A DNA stretch of 64,000 bases from contig NZ_BIMA01000013.1 of the NCBI RefSeq assembly GCF_004000845.1, positions 31,718 through 95,717 of the forward strand, read 5' to 3'. The translations under genes were made by a program, and so were the position numbers. Every line of letters begins with the position of its first letter. The stretch's first letter is position 1. This stretch comes from Paenibacillus koleovorans NBRC 103111 (GTDB taxonomy: Bacteria > Bacillota > Bacilli > Paenibacillales > NBRC-103111). Of this stretch, positions 29,502 through 38,500 are shown one piece after another. Under the pieces are notes generated by a model. It saw only the letters and a program-made list of their open reading frames with translations, ran no database searches and was not told where the DNA came from.

Positions 29502-31406
29502 TTATGAATGGATGATGCTATTCAATCGCTCCAACGTTTCGGTATTGGAAGTTACCTTGCCGTCTGCACCGATCTGAATCAGACCAATATTCCTGAATGT
29601 GGACGATCGATAATCCTGCATTTCGTATAACAGCACTCCCGCAACAGCCTCATCCTGCTCTATTGCATGGAAAAATTCATCGGTTATATCATTGCCCTGG
29701 TGGATATAGGCATGAACCCAGACTGGCTTCCCTTGCTCTCTGGCACGTTGTTTGATTTCGTCAGCCAGCATCTGATTATACGATCCCCTGAAAGCATTTT
29801 TGATCGTTACTTCATCACTGCAATCCATCAGACGTTTCCAATCCACGATAATCTTCGGCGTTGTCCAATGACTATAAGCTCTGCTGTCCTCCGTTTGATA
29901 AAAATCGTGAAAATGCATCTGCAGTTTCTTGCCTTTGTCATGTATAAGCTGGGAGGCTTGCTCCACAAACTGGGCGAAGAAATCGCCGCGAATTCTCATA
30001 AGCTCAAGCGGGTCGGCTTGCTCGGTGTAAATATTAACCCCATGCTTTCTACGGTATTCCTCGGCAATAGGCTCATTGTAGCCAAAATCCATATCATTGC
30101 TAATTTGGCCGGAATGGTTCTGCAGACGAATATCAATACCATCAAAGCCCATGGCAAGCAGCTTGTTTACATGCTCCAACCAATACTCACGTACCTCCGG
30201 ATACGCTTCACAATGGGTGCCCTTCATATATTGGAACTTGCCTCTGGCCAGACCGTACACCCTGGAAGACTGCCACCCTGCATTTGACAGGATGCCTGGA
30301 CCATATTTGTCGAATTCAAAGCCATCCTTACGGAAGTCGCTGCCTGGAATGACATTAACTAAATTGGCCAATTCGCCGACAGTGGCGAATGTCTGGAGGA
30401 ACCATTGATCCCTTTCCGGTATTTGCTCGGTTTGTTTGTCCGCTTCGGTTGCTCGGTTCCGCACATAACCTGAGCTCGTACTTGGTATTTCCTCTCCATT
30501 CTCCGCCCACATTTGGATCATCGAGAAAGGAATCGTGACCAAATGCTGCTCATCCGCATCAAGCGTGACCGCCACATAAGGGACATCGGAAGGAATATGC
30601 AGCTTGGAGATCGTCACCTGCCGGCAACGGCTTTCCCCTTCATAGACAGGCTGCCTGTTGGCATCAAGGATTCGCTCCTGCCTTAGTTGCTCTTCAATGA
30701 CGTATTCGCCCTCATAAGGCTCATACGACCCATTATCATAGCTGGTCCATATTTTAATTCGCTCCTTGAGCGGGTGAGTCTCAAGGGTTTCATCCGACTT
30801 GACGGCAGACATCCGGTCCACATACCTGAGATGAGCCTCGCTTGGCGGTCCGAACCAACCGGGATCGATCTCCACTTGATCCAGCATAAAGCTAAGCGTG
30901 ATGGTTGCGATTGTCCGGGAGATTTTGGCTTCATAATCAGGAATAGGCTTGCTTTTCACCCTGAATTCAGGATGCTCGGACAATAACGCATCAAGGCCTT
31001 GTCTTTCTCCGCCTATACAACTGACCCCACGTTCTTTCAGCAACATGGTTTTGCCATGAGGGATCGTGTAGCAGCCCCCGCCTTCATAAGGCTTCATGAT
31101 CGCAAAGATTTCCATCCCTCTTTTATGAGCTTCATATGCATAGGCAAAATTGGCATCTTTTACAGTCAAGATCGATTGCAGCGCATATTGCCCCGCTGCA
31201 TAAAGCGGATTCACGACATCAAGCAACGGTACAGTTAACATCGGATAACCGGGAGGTGTCGCAACAACATACACCCGCTTGAAGCCCAGCCCTTGCAGAA
31301 GATCCAATTCGTCTCCAATTGTATTCAGCGTATAGCGGCCTAGGCACAGCTGGGGAAAAATATCGATTACAGGCGAAATTGGCTTTGTGAACTTTCTCTT
31401 TGGCAT
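29502..31406 (-). CDS. Large glycoside-hydrolase-like TIM-barrel protein of unknown specificity
   Basis: 634 residues, no signal peptide, so probably cytoplasmic. AAGGAG precedes ATG 31406. The N-terminal third contains AYAYEAHKRGMEIFAIMKPY and the middle VREYWLEHVNKLLAMGFDGI followed by DIRLQNHSGQIS; the end has HDKGKKLQMHFHDFYQ and KPVWVHAYIHQGNDI. This alternation of strand-end acidic and aromatic residues is typical of (beta/alpha)8 glycoside-hydrolase-like (GHL10-type) proteins. A beta-rich insert lies around residues 210-300. I do not recognise the exact family. Lying directly upstream of the two-component/ABC/kinase genes on the same strand, it may process the imported oligosaccharide; catalytic residues cannot be assigned from one sequence. 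Confidence 0.7.
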   Translation of the reverse strand: MPKRKFTKPISPVIDIFPQLCLGRYTLNTIGDELDLLQGLGFKRVYVVATPPGYPMLTVPLLDVVNPLYAAGQYALQSILTVKDANFAYAYEAHKRGMEIFAIMKPYEGGGCYTIPHGKTMLLKERGVSCIGGERQGLDALLSEHPEFRVKSKPIPDYEAKISRTIATITLSFMLDQVEIDPGWFGPPSEAHLRYVDRMSAVKSDETLETHPLKERIKIWTSYDNGSYEPYEGEYVIEEQLRQERILDANRQPVYEGESRCRQVTISKLHIPSDVPYVAVTLDADEQHLVTIPFSMIQMWAENGEEIPSTSSGYVRNRATEADKQTEQIPERDQWFLQTFATVGELANLVNVIPGSDFRKDGFEFDKYGPGILSNAGWQSSRVYGLARGKFQYMKGTHCEAYPEVREYWLEHVNKLLAMGFDGIDIRLQNHSGQISNDMDFGYNEPIAEEYRRKHGVNIYTEQADPLELMRIRGDFFAQFVEQASQLIHDKGKKLQMHFHDFYQTEDSRAYSHWTTPKIIVDWKRLMDCSDEVTIKNAFRGSYNQMLADEIKQRAREQGKPVWVHAYIHQGNDITDEFFHAIEQDEAVAGVLLYEMQDYRSSTFRNIGLIQIGADGKVTSNTETLERLNSIIHS

Positions 31407-31432
31407 GATAGGCTCCTTCTATTTGGATATCG

Positions 31433-31591
31433 GTGCATGATCATCTGCATCCGCAGACGTTGCATGGGCGCATGATTCAGGAATTGCGTGGTGCTGCTCG
31501 GAAGGCGGGTGTTTACGGCCTGCTGGAGAATTGGGATATCTCCCTTATCTGGGAATCGGGTGTGGCGATATTTTTGCAAGAGTCAAGTTAA
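31433..31591 (+). pseudogene. Short coding-like remnant, origin unknown
   Basis: One plus-strand frame runs 52 codons to a TAA at 31589-31591 with gene-like codon use and a plausible peptide (HPQTLHGRMIQELRGAARKA, then GLLENWDISLIWESGVAIFL). It lacks a start with a ribosome binding site and ends just before the duplicated kinase/SBP junction. It may be the tail of a gene lost in the rearrangement, or chance. Confidence 0.25.
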
Positions 31592-31611
31592 TCATAGGGT
31601 TCATGTAAACG

Positions 31612-31790
31612 ATATTTCTTTTTCAACATTCAGCCCCCTCTTTCTTCTCTATGAATGCATTGCTTTTATAGAATATCAGGACAGCCGCTGCTATTCTTTG
31701 CACAGATTGACGATTCCTTACCCAATACGACGAAAAGGAATCTTGAGGGAAACAACGGTTCCTTTTCCCGGAAATGAAAGTCAGAATGTC
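31612..31790 (-). pseudogene. Remnant of a second histidine-kinase/SBP junction (duplicate of 26368-26532)
   Basis: Roughly 170 bp closely match the sequence spanning the end of the kinase gene and the start of the SBP gene in the intact cluster. On the minus strand the copy encodes FPGKGTVVSLKIPFRRIG and then a stop at 31718-31720, as the intact kinase does. The SBP-like start TTG AAA AAG follows ~100 bases later, but the match ends after about three codons and the frame stops soon after. The two ends of the copy are both truncated. It is the trace of a lost paralogous cluster or of an unequal recombination. Confidence 0.8.
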
Positions 31791-31809
31791 GCCCGATCCA
31801 CTTGCCGTT

Positions 31810-31868
31810 ACTTACGTTACGGTTCGGCGTATCGCTCTAACGGCGAAATTTCTTCTTCATGCGGAACG
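31810..31868 (+). repeat. Left copy of repeat flanking the RM locus
   Basis: A ~59-bp segment aligns, without gaps and at roughly 70 percent by eye, with 39539-39597 on the other side of the restriction-modification genes, in the same orientation. It contains the exact shared 14-mer TACGGTTCGGCGTA (31818-31831) and the shared GGCGAAAT. Unlike the right copy it lacks the second arm that forms a hairpin. Confidence 0.6.
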
Positions 31869-32023
31869 GCCTTCCTTCGGGCCAACCTTCACCGAGAGGG
31901 TATCTAATTGACCAAGCGACAATAATCGCCTTGTGATCGCCTTACTTGTTCAAAACATCCCTCCCCCTACTTTTTATATGTCACCATCATATATTCCAAT
32001 CAATGCTGTTCCCAAACGAAAGC

Positions 32024-32058
32024 AAAAAAGAGTCAAGAAATAAAACTCTTGACCCTTT
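32024..32058 (-). terminator. Terminator of the RM operon (after hsdM)
   Basis: Minus-strand 11-bp stem AAAGGGTCAAG / CTTGACTCTTT (32048-32058 with 32027-32037, one G-U pair), 10-base loop, followed by TTTTTT. It lies 12 bp past the hsdM stop. Confidence 0.88.
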
Positions 32059-32069
32059 CCTAACAATTC

Positions 32070-33668
32070 TTACACATTAACACCCAAGATCCTCAACTGT
32101 TCATTGATCTTCTCCTCAAGATCAGCGATTTCTTGCTTGTCCTGCTCTAATAGCTTCAACACTCCATCCAGGTCGATGGTTTGCTCTTCTTCGGATGTAT
32201 CCACGTATCGAGGAATGTTTAAGTTGAACTCGTTTTCTTTGATTTCTTCAAGCGATGCTACGTGAGCATATTTATTTACATCCACACGATTTCGGTAAGT
32301 TTCAATAATCTTGTTGATGTTGTTATCTGCAAGTTTATTTTGATTTTTACCTTTCTCAAATTCGTTGCTTGCATCGATAAACAAGATATCTTTTGTTTTG
32401 CGATTTTTCTTAAATACGAGAATCGTAGTCGGGATGCTTACACCGTAAAACAAGTTGGCAGGCAGCCCTATAACGGTATCAAGGTAGTTCTTCTCAATGA
32501 TGGTTTGGCGAATCGCACCTTCTGCTGCACCACGGAACAACACACCGTGCGGCAATACAATCGCCATAGTTCCCGTATCATTCAGATGATACAAGCTGTG
32601 TAAAATAAATGCATAATCTGCCTTGGTTCTTGGAGCGAGTTTACCGTATTCGCCAAAACGCGGATCTTTCAGTTTTGTTTCGCCGTTGTCCCAATGAGCA
32701 GAATAAGGAGGGTTCGCAACCACCGCGTCAAAAGAGCGTGGGTGATCCATTCCTTTTGCATCCGGTCCATCAGGCCAATCGCTTTCAAGTGTGTCGGCAT
32801 TAGACAGCGTCATGTTGTTAAATGATACGCCGTGCATCATCAGGTTCATACGAGCTAAGTTGTATGTTGTCGTATTCTTTTCTTGACCAAAGAATTTAAT
32901 CGCCCCTGGCTTATCTCCACCATGCAGTTCCCCTTGAACGGTTAACAGCAGTGATCCCGATCCACAAGTCGGGTCATACACCGCAAAAGTCTTATCCGAT
33001 TCTTCTACACCATTCGTTACGATTTTTGCCAAAATGATAGAAACTTCATGCGGCGTGTAGAACTCTCCGCCTTTTTTACCTGCACTTGCTGCAAACTGAC
33101 CGATTAGATATTCATAGATCGCGCCAAGAATATCTTTGCCATCTTCACCTTTGTAATCAATACCATCAACAAGCTTTACAATCCGGTTAAGTGATTTTGC
33201 ACGTTCATTCGTCGAAGAACCGAGACGTGAATCACCCAAGTTGATATCGTTAAACACGCCGCGGAAATCTTTCGCGGCCTCTTTGTTTAATTCAGCGTTC
33301 TTATTGAAATTATCAAAAATCGTTTGATAATCACTTGGAATCACCATACTATTCTCGATTTTTTCGACTAAAGATCCCCATGTATCAAGCGGTGCAATGG
33401 CGTAACCTAGGCTAGAAGAAATGTCTTCCAAGTAGTCATTCAAATCGTCACCATTTGCTTGTTCTAAAAAGGCTTTATTGATCGATTCTCCGACGGCAAC
33501 ATCAATAACATTATTATCAACTAAATAGCGTTCTTGATGTTCGGACAGATAACGATAGAACATAAAGGCTAAGATGTAGTTCTTATATTCTGCGGCATCC
33601 ATATTTCCTCGAAGCTCATTTGCCATCGCCCACAGTTTTGTTGTAATGATTTGTAGATTATTACTCAT
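32070..33668 (-). CDS. hsdM: Type I restriction-modification system DNA methyltransferase subunit M
   Basis: 532 residues. N-terminal HsdM_N helical domain (LWAMANELRGNMDAAEYKNY), then an N6-adenine methyltransferase: AdoMet motif I AVYDPTCGSGSLLLTVQGEL near residue 230 and catalytic motif IV NPPY near residue 320. The C-terminus is coiled-coil-like (LKLLEQDKQEIADLEEKINE), as expected for contacts with HsdS. AGGAGG lies 11 bases before ATG 33668. M2S1 methylates the recognition site and joins R2 for restriction. It is the last gene of the operon, 39 bp after fic; M after Fic and S is an unusual order. The gene is visibly AT-richer than the flanking chromosome. Confidence 0.96.
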   Translation of the reverse strand: MSNNLQIITTKLWAMANELRGNMDAAEYKNYILAFMFYRYLSEHQERYLVDNNVIDVAVGESINKAFLEQANGDDLNDYLEDISSSLGYAIAPLDTWGSLVEKIENSMVIPSDYQTIFDNFNKNAELNKEAAKDFRGVFNDINLGDSRLGSSTNERAKSLNRIVKLVDGIDYKGEDGKDILGAIYEYLIGQFAASAGKKGGEFYTPHEVSIILAKIVTNGVEESDKTFAVYDPTCGSGSLLLTVQGELHGGDKPGAIKFFGQEKNTTTYNLARMNLMMHGVSFNNMTLSNADTLESDWPDGPDAKGMDHPRSFDAVVANPPYSAHWDNGETKLKDPRFGEYGKLAPRTKADYAFILHSLYHLNDTGTMAIVLPHGVLFRGAAEGAIRQTIIEKNYLDTVIGLPANLFYGVSIPTTILVFKKNRKTKDILFIDASNEFEKGKNQNKLADNNINKIIETYRNRVDVNKYAHVASLEEIKENEFNLNIPRYVDTSEEEQTIDLDGVLKLLEQDKQEIADLEEKINEQLRILGVNV

Positions 33669-33707
33669 GTTGATATTGTCCTCCTAAATATGCAATCGCC
33701 AAATTTA

Positions 33708-34322
33708 CTACTCATTTTTGAGATTTTCCGTCTTATATACGCTGTAACCCTCATAATGATAGCTTGCGTCGATGCCCTTCATGTAAACTTCACGGTCATT
33801 GATCTTATCGGTAAGCGCTGCTTTAAGGAGAACCTTGATTTCAACGTCCTTAATGGGGCTTCTTTCCATGGCAAGTAGATAATCTTCCTTATCAACCTTG
33901 CTCCAATCTACAACTTGCTTTATTTCTTTTTTCAATAGGGTGTCAAGCCATATTCTTGTGCTTCTTCCGTTTCCTTCTCTGAAGGGATGAGCCACATTCA
34001 TCTCGACATACTTTTCTATGATTTCATCAAAGTTTGATTGCGGCATTTTTGCGATATTATCAAGTGCAACCTCAAGGTACATAACGGGTACGAATCGAAA
34101 TCCGCCCTTTGCTATGTTTACATCACGTATTTTTCCCGCGAAGTCATAAATCTCTCCGAACAGACACTTATGAATTTCGGATAATGCCTTAAATGTTCCG
34201 ACTTCGAATGTATCCAGCAAACCCGATTCAAACATTTCAAGAGCTTTTTTCTTGCCGAATTTTTCCTCAACATGAGCAAGCTCCGAAGAATCGGTAATCC
34301 CTAATTTGTTTTCTAAAGTCAT
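33708..34322 (-). CDS. fic: Class III Fic-domain protein (AMPylase) inside the RM operon
   Basis: 204 residues. The active-site loop HPFREGNGRSTR lies at residues 112-123, matching the HxFx(D/E)GNGRxxR consensus for transfer of AMP to a target hydroxyl. A C-terminal inhibitory helix carries SYHYEG (187-192), which fits the (S/T)xxxE(G/N) auto-inhibition motif at the C-terminal position that defines class III Fic proteins. Other segments (KGGFRFVPVMYLEVALDNIA, IIEKYVEMNVAHPF, VYMKGIDASYHYEGY) resemble Neisseria meningitidis Fic from memory. Such proteins AMPylate targets such as GyrB and are regulated by oligomeric state. Its start follows hsdS by 3 bases, and its ribosome binding site GGGAGG is formed by the last codons of hsdS, so translation is coupled to hsdS. 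Confidence 0.92.
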   Translation of the reverse strand: MTLENKLGITDSSELAHVEEKFGKKKALEMFESGLLDTFEVGTFKALSEIHKCLFGEIYDFAGKIRDVNIAKGGFRFVPVMYLEVALDNIAKMPQSNFDEIIEKYVEMNVAHPFREGNGRSTRIWLDTLLKKEIKQVVDWSKVDKEDYLLAMERSPIKDVEIKVLLKAALTDKINDREVYMKGIDASYHYEGYSVYKTENLKNE

Positions 34323-34325
34323 AAC

Positions 34326-35378
34326 TTAGTCCTCCCATCTAACAAACATTTGTTGAAGCAATGCTTTCTTCTGTTTTTGCAAGTGTTCCAGCTTACACTG
34401 ATGACGGGTGATCAGGTGGTCGAGCCGGCTAAATAGTACTGATATTTTTGATTGTTCGGCCTTTATTGGCACCAGTGTTTTTAACTCAATAAGATTCCCA
34501 ACCGCCAATCCCGGCTGCGCTGATTGACCAGAATACTGACCCAAATTCATTTTTCCAAATAGATAATATAAGAAGCGAGTATCGTTTTCATTATTTGCAC
34601 TTACAGCAACCGCGTGTTCCGTAAAATAAGCCTTTCCATAGGAATATTGCATATTCCCACACAGGGCTCCTTGACGACCGATAAGTGCAAATTCACCGTC
34701 ATGATTGTAGGCATTCGCATGCCCTCGGATGCCGTTTCCTCCGTAAACCGGATAATCGCCTAATGTGGAAATATCCGAAGCCTTGATAAACTCTCCACTG
34801 CGAAACTCATTGCATAGTTCCCCCAACCTACGCTGTTCCCAAGCGTTAGTGAATTCAGGAAAACGAACTTCTGGAAATTCATTCCTCTCTTTTGGAAACA
34901 TTTTTTGAAGCAACCCGGCTTTCAAATTTTTCACGTTATTTAACTTACGCTGATGAAGGGTGATGAGGTGGTCAAGGTGCTTAAAAAAACTGCTGATTTT
35001 CACTTGTTCATCAAGACTGGGTTCTATAATAATAATGCTATTTAATATTTCTTGGCTAACATTGAAACGCGTGCTCCCACCTGCTTTACTCTCAATCTGT
35101 TTTCTATTAACGTTATTTAATGAAAGTTCTACAAAGTAAGGATCGTAATTATTTTTTCTCTTTCCTCGAATTGAAAAACCGCTATAAAGTGCATACTCAT
35201 CTTGTAAATAAGCCTTTGCCCATCCAACTTCTTCAGAAGCTTCAGAAGAACGAACAAAAACTAGATCACCATTCTCGACTTTGTTTTTTTCTTCTATTTT
35301 GTTATCAACACTAACAGAATTTCTTATTTTTTCGTACGTAAGTGACTCCTTAGCTAAGATATCCATAACGCTTATCAT
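34326..35378 (-). CDS. hsdS: Type I restriction specificity subunit S, main (downstream) part of a split gene
   Basis: 350 residues, lacking the first ~47 residues of a normal HsdS, which are encoded out of frame just upstream. It has most of TRD1, a first conserved helix (KISSFFKHLDHLITLHQRKL), a full TRD2 (LGELCNEFRSGEFIKASDIS...) and a second conserved helix (KISVLFSRLDHLITRHQCKL), i.e. the pseudo-symmetric two-half layout of HsdS. The ATG (35376-35378) overlaps the upstream fragment's TGA as ATGA, and AGGG sits seven bases upstream, so reinitiation is possible. One extra A in the A5 tract at 35378-35382 would fuse the parts into ~397 residues, the usual length. HsdS selects the two half-sites of the target sequence. 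Confidence 0.85.
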   Translation of the reverse strand: MISVMDILAKESLTYEKIRNSVSVDNKIEEKNKVENGDLVFVRSSEASEEVGWAKAYLQDEYALYSGFSIRGKRKNNYDPYFVELSLNNVNRKQIESKAGGSTRFNVSQEILNSIIIIEPSLDEQVKISSFFKHLDHLITLHQRKLNNVKNLKAGLLQKMFPKERNEFPEVRFPEFTNAWEQRRLGELCNEFRSGEFIKASDISTLGDYPVYGGNGIRGHANAYNHDGEFALIGRQGALCGNMQYSYGKAYFTEHAVAVSANNENDTRFLYYLFGKMNLGQYSGQSAQPGLAVGNLIELKTLVPIKAEQSKISVLFSRLDHLITRHQCKLEHLQKQKKALLQQMFVRWED

Positions 35379-35518
35379 TTTTCTTCCCTACCATAATTTT
35401 CTTTTGGGGCATTTATACCATTAGAGAAAATCATTAAATCCCTCAAGCTACGCTGTTCCCAAGCATCCGTGAATCCAGGAAACCTTATTTTAGGTACATT
35501 TTCTTTCTTTTCACTCAT
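35375..35518 (-). pseudogene. hsdS: N-terminal fragment of the split hsdS
   Basis: 47 residues from ATG 35518 (AGGAG seven bases upstream): MSEKKENVPKIRFPGFTDAW followed by EQRSLRDLMIFSNGINAPK, the usual beginning of HsdS proteins, where FPEF/FPGFT-AWEQR precedes TRD1. The frame stops at TGA 35375-35377, one base out of register with the downstream part. The same FPEFTNAWEQR motif occurs before TRD2 in the main part, confirming the assignment. It is either half of a deliberately split subunit, an OFF state of a slippage-prone gene, or a sequencing indel. Confidence 0.8.
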
Positions 35519-35570
35519 TTCTGTTCTCCTCATCATTTCCAAGTTGGAACAAGACTACTCCTACCACAAT

Positions 35571-38500
35571 CTAGTTTTCCACCAATTCATCCGCTAGTCT
35601 GTAAATCGCCTCGCGCAGACCGTTTCGATATTTCATTCTAGGCAAAGACTGCACTTCCGCATCATGAGCAAGTGTCATATAGTCAGAGCTTGCTTTAGCG
35701 ATAATATCACGGATTTGACCGGTATCATCCAGGTCTTGCAAGCCGTAGCGATGACGGCTAAACAACTCACGCATCCCGCTACTAGTGATAATATCCGTAA
35801 TTCCCCACTTCACGCGGAAGTCAAGAAACATGCGATCAAGGCTAACGTTGTTCGCCTGCTGGATGATCTGTTCGCTGTCAATTAGCTTCACCGGATACTT
35901 GAAGTCAGAGCCTGCAGGTGGAAAGTGACCCTTGATAATGGCAGCCGCCGCATTCACAATCTTAGTCGCATAGCTGCGATCATCCAACCCATTGGCAAAT
36001 TGGTTGATTTTCTCCTGCGTCTCTTTGGCTTCTTCATTCTTACGTTCGTGAACCTGGTTCAATAGTTGTTCTACGAGTTCAGTCAGATAATCATAATCTA
36101 CTTTAACATCTTTCACGTGTGTCATCCGCAGTTCGATTTGATAAAGAGGGATTTTCTTCTCCTTAGCAATATGCGACTTAAGTTCATTGGTTAAGACAGT
36201 TGTCAGCATGACTTCTTGCTCTGAAGTCATCCCTAGCTTCTCTACTAACTCGTCTGGACCGTCATAGTTAAATCCGACTTTCTCGCCATCCAATTCTTCG
36301 GGATCGTATTGCTTTAATTTGGCCATCCCTCTGTTATATTCACGGAGCAACTCAAGCATCTCGTCCTTTTTCTTCTCTGATGGTGGCAACTGTTGAAATT
36401 CAGTCGTCAAGCTGCTTAATTTCTCAACAACCTGCTTCACTTCGTTAAACACATCTTCGAACGGTTCAGCAATGATCCCGTCTTTTTGATTAGACTCGCG
36501 TTGTTCATCATCAGACAACTTGGCTGAGTTTTTATTCGCATAGATGGCAAGCGCTTTATTCATCAATTTCTCGTTGTGCGCTGGCCAACGGTAATTAACG
36601 ACACGTCCCCATGGTTTCTCTTGCATATCCGCAATCCGATTCGTTCGTGAATAAGCTTGTATTAACCCAGCGCCTTTCAAGGTTCTATCTACATAAAGCG
36701 TATTCAGTTCAGGTGCATCGAATCCCGTTAATAATTGGTCCACCACAATCACCAAATCAAGAAATTTCCCATTTGTGGCGGATTTATTTAAGCGCGAAGT
36801 CACATCTTGTGTGTAGCCCGAAACATCATCCATCCCGAACGATGTGCCGTATTCAGCATTATAAGCTTTGATGGCATCGAACAAACCTTGATTTGTAGCG
36901 AGCATGCTATCATTATTCGAGGTATTTTGACTGAACGTAACGGCAACTTTTAAAGTCTGTCCACCGTTCTTCTTATTTTCTTCATTAACGCGTTGAAACT
37001 CATAAAAATACATCATCGCCATTGGCGTGCTTGCTTTACCGCCGCCCACGTGAGTCGTAAACAAAGCATTGTACTTGCCTTCATTAGAACGGTTGCGCCA
37101 ATTCCTAAAAACGTCTTCTACGACGAGCTTTATGTGATCTATATTTTCATCGTAGAAACTAGGCTCAACAGCATCATCCATATCTTCTTGAGAGAGATTG
37201 TTGATTTTCTTTTGAATTTGTTCTTCCGTCCATTTGGGATAACGTTCACGGTAAAATGCAGGAAGATATTGTTCTTTCATCTTCATCTCATCAATCGTTG
37301 TCTCGAAATCGACCTTGAAGCCTAGAACATTGCGGTCAGCGATCGCTTCACGAATGGTATATGCGTGTAGAAGCGGACCAAAAATATCTTCCGTTCGAAG
37401 CCCCGTGGTGGTTTCATCAAACATTGGTGTTCCGGTATAACCAACCCAGGCCGACTTCTTGAAGGCTTTCTGGATATTGTCAAAGGAGTCGCCACCTGTC
37501 GAACGGTGTGCCTCATCCACGATAAACACGATATTCTTGTCTGGAGCTTGAAAAGATTTTCGTTTCACCAACGTATCCAGTTTTTGAACGGACGTCACGA
37601 TAATACTATTAGCTTTACTTTTAAGCTTGCGACTCAAATCGCTTGTGTTATCTGTGTTTTGAACGCTGCCAAATGTGTCTTCTGTCGCATCCGGGTCGTA
37701 GGCTTTATAATTTTCATTGGTTTGCTTGGTTAAGGCAATTCGATCCACCACAAAGACAACCTTATCTACTTTAGGCATACGGCTTGCAAGCCAGGCCGTT
37801 TTGAAACTTGTAATGGTTTTACCCGACCCAGTCGTGTTCCAGATATACCCAACTTTATTCATACCGAGTTCAAAATCAGCGCGCTTCAAGCTCTCGATCA
37901 CGTTTTGTGTCGCATACACTTGATAAGGACGCATCACTTTCAGCATTTGTTTATTCTTTGTGCCGTCCAGAATCATGTAGTTGGTAGCCATTTGATGTGC
38001 CATTGGAATCGAAAGCATGGAGTCCGCAAATTCTTTCCAATTACGTACGATGGTATTGTCACTCTTGCGCTGCCAGTTAAAAGCGAAATCCTTATTAAAT
38101 TTATCTGGCGTCGTATTAGCCATATACTTCACATTGTTTGGTGTGATAGCCACCAAAATCTGCAAAGTCGAGAAAATATCACGATACTGATTTTCATCCG
38201 CATATTGTTTCATTTGATTGAGAGCTTCATTGACATCACGCGTATTAGACTTTTCCTCAATTTGAATGATTGGCAGACCGTTAATCAAAAGAGTCGTGTC
38301 AAAACGGCGATTTAGTTTTCCTGTAATCACAGCTGGTCGTTCAATTTGATTGACCACTTGATAAACGGTATCCCCTGCCCCTATTTGTTTTTGATCAAAA
38401 ACAGTAAGGAATACATGACGTCCATCGTCTAAATCTATCTCGATTTGCGACACCCCATTTAACCCATACAAAAACTGCCCCGCTTCATAAGGTGTCTGAA

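Larger units (their letters stand above)
31407..32069. other. Gene-poor junction between the sugar cluster and the RM island
   Basis: About 660 bp without a complete gene. From left to right it holds a short coding-like stretch (31433-31591), a duplicated remnant of the kinase/SBP junction (31612-31790), the left copy of a repeat shared with the far side of the RM locus (31810-31868), a GC-rich small inverted repeat GGCC-TTCCTTC-GGGCC (31868-31883), and the hsdM terminator (32024-32058). It reads as a scar left by rearrangement and insertion. Confidence 0.65.

Noticed and set aside
34828..35464. Repeat CTACGCTGTTCCCAAGC within hsdS as an invertible or recombination switch
   Set aside because: It is the expected internal half-repeat of HsdS (AWEQR region before each TRD), in direct orientation, and no inverted copy or recombinase gene lies nearby.
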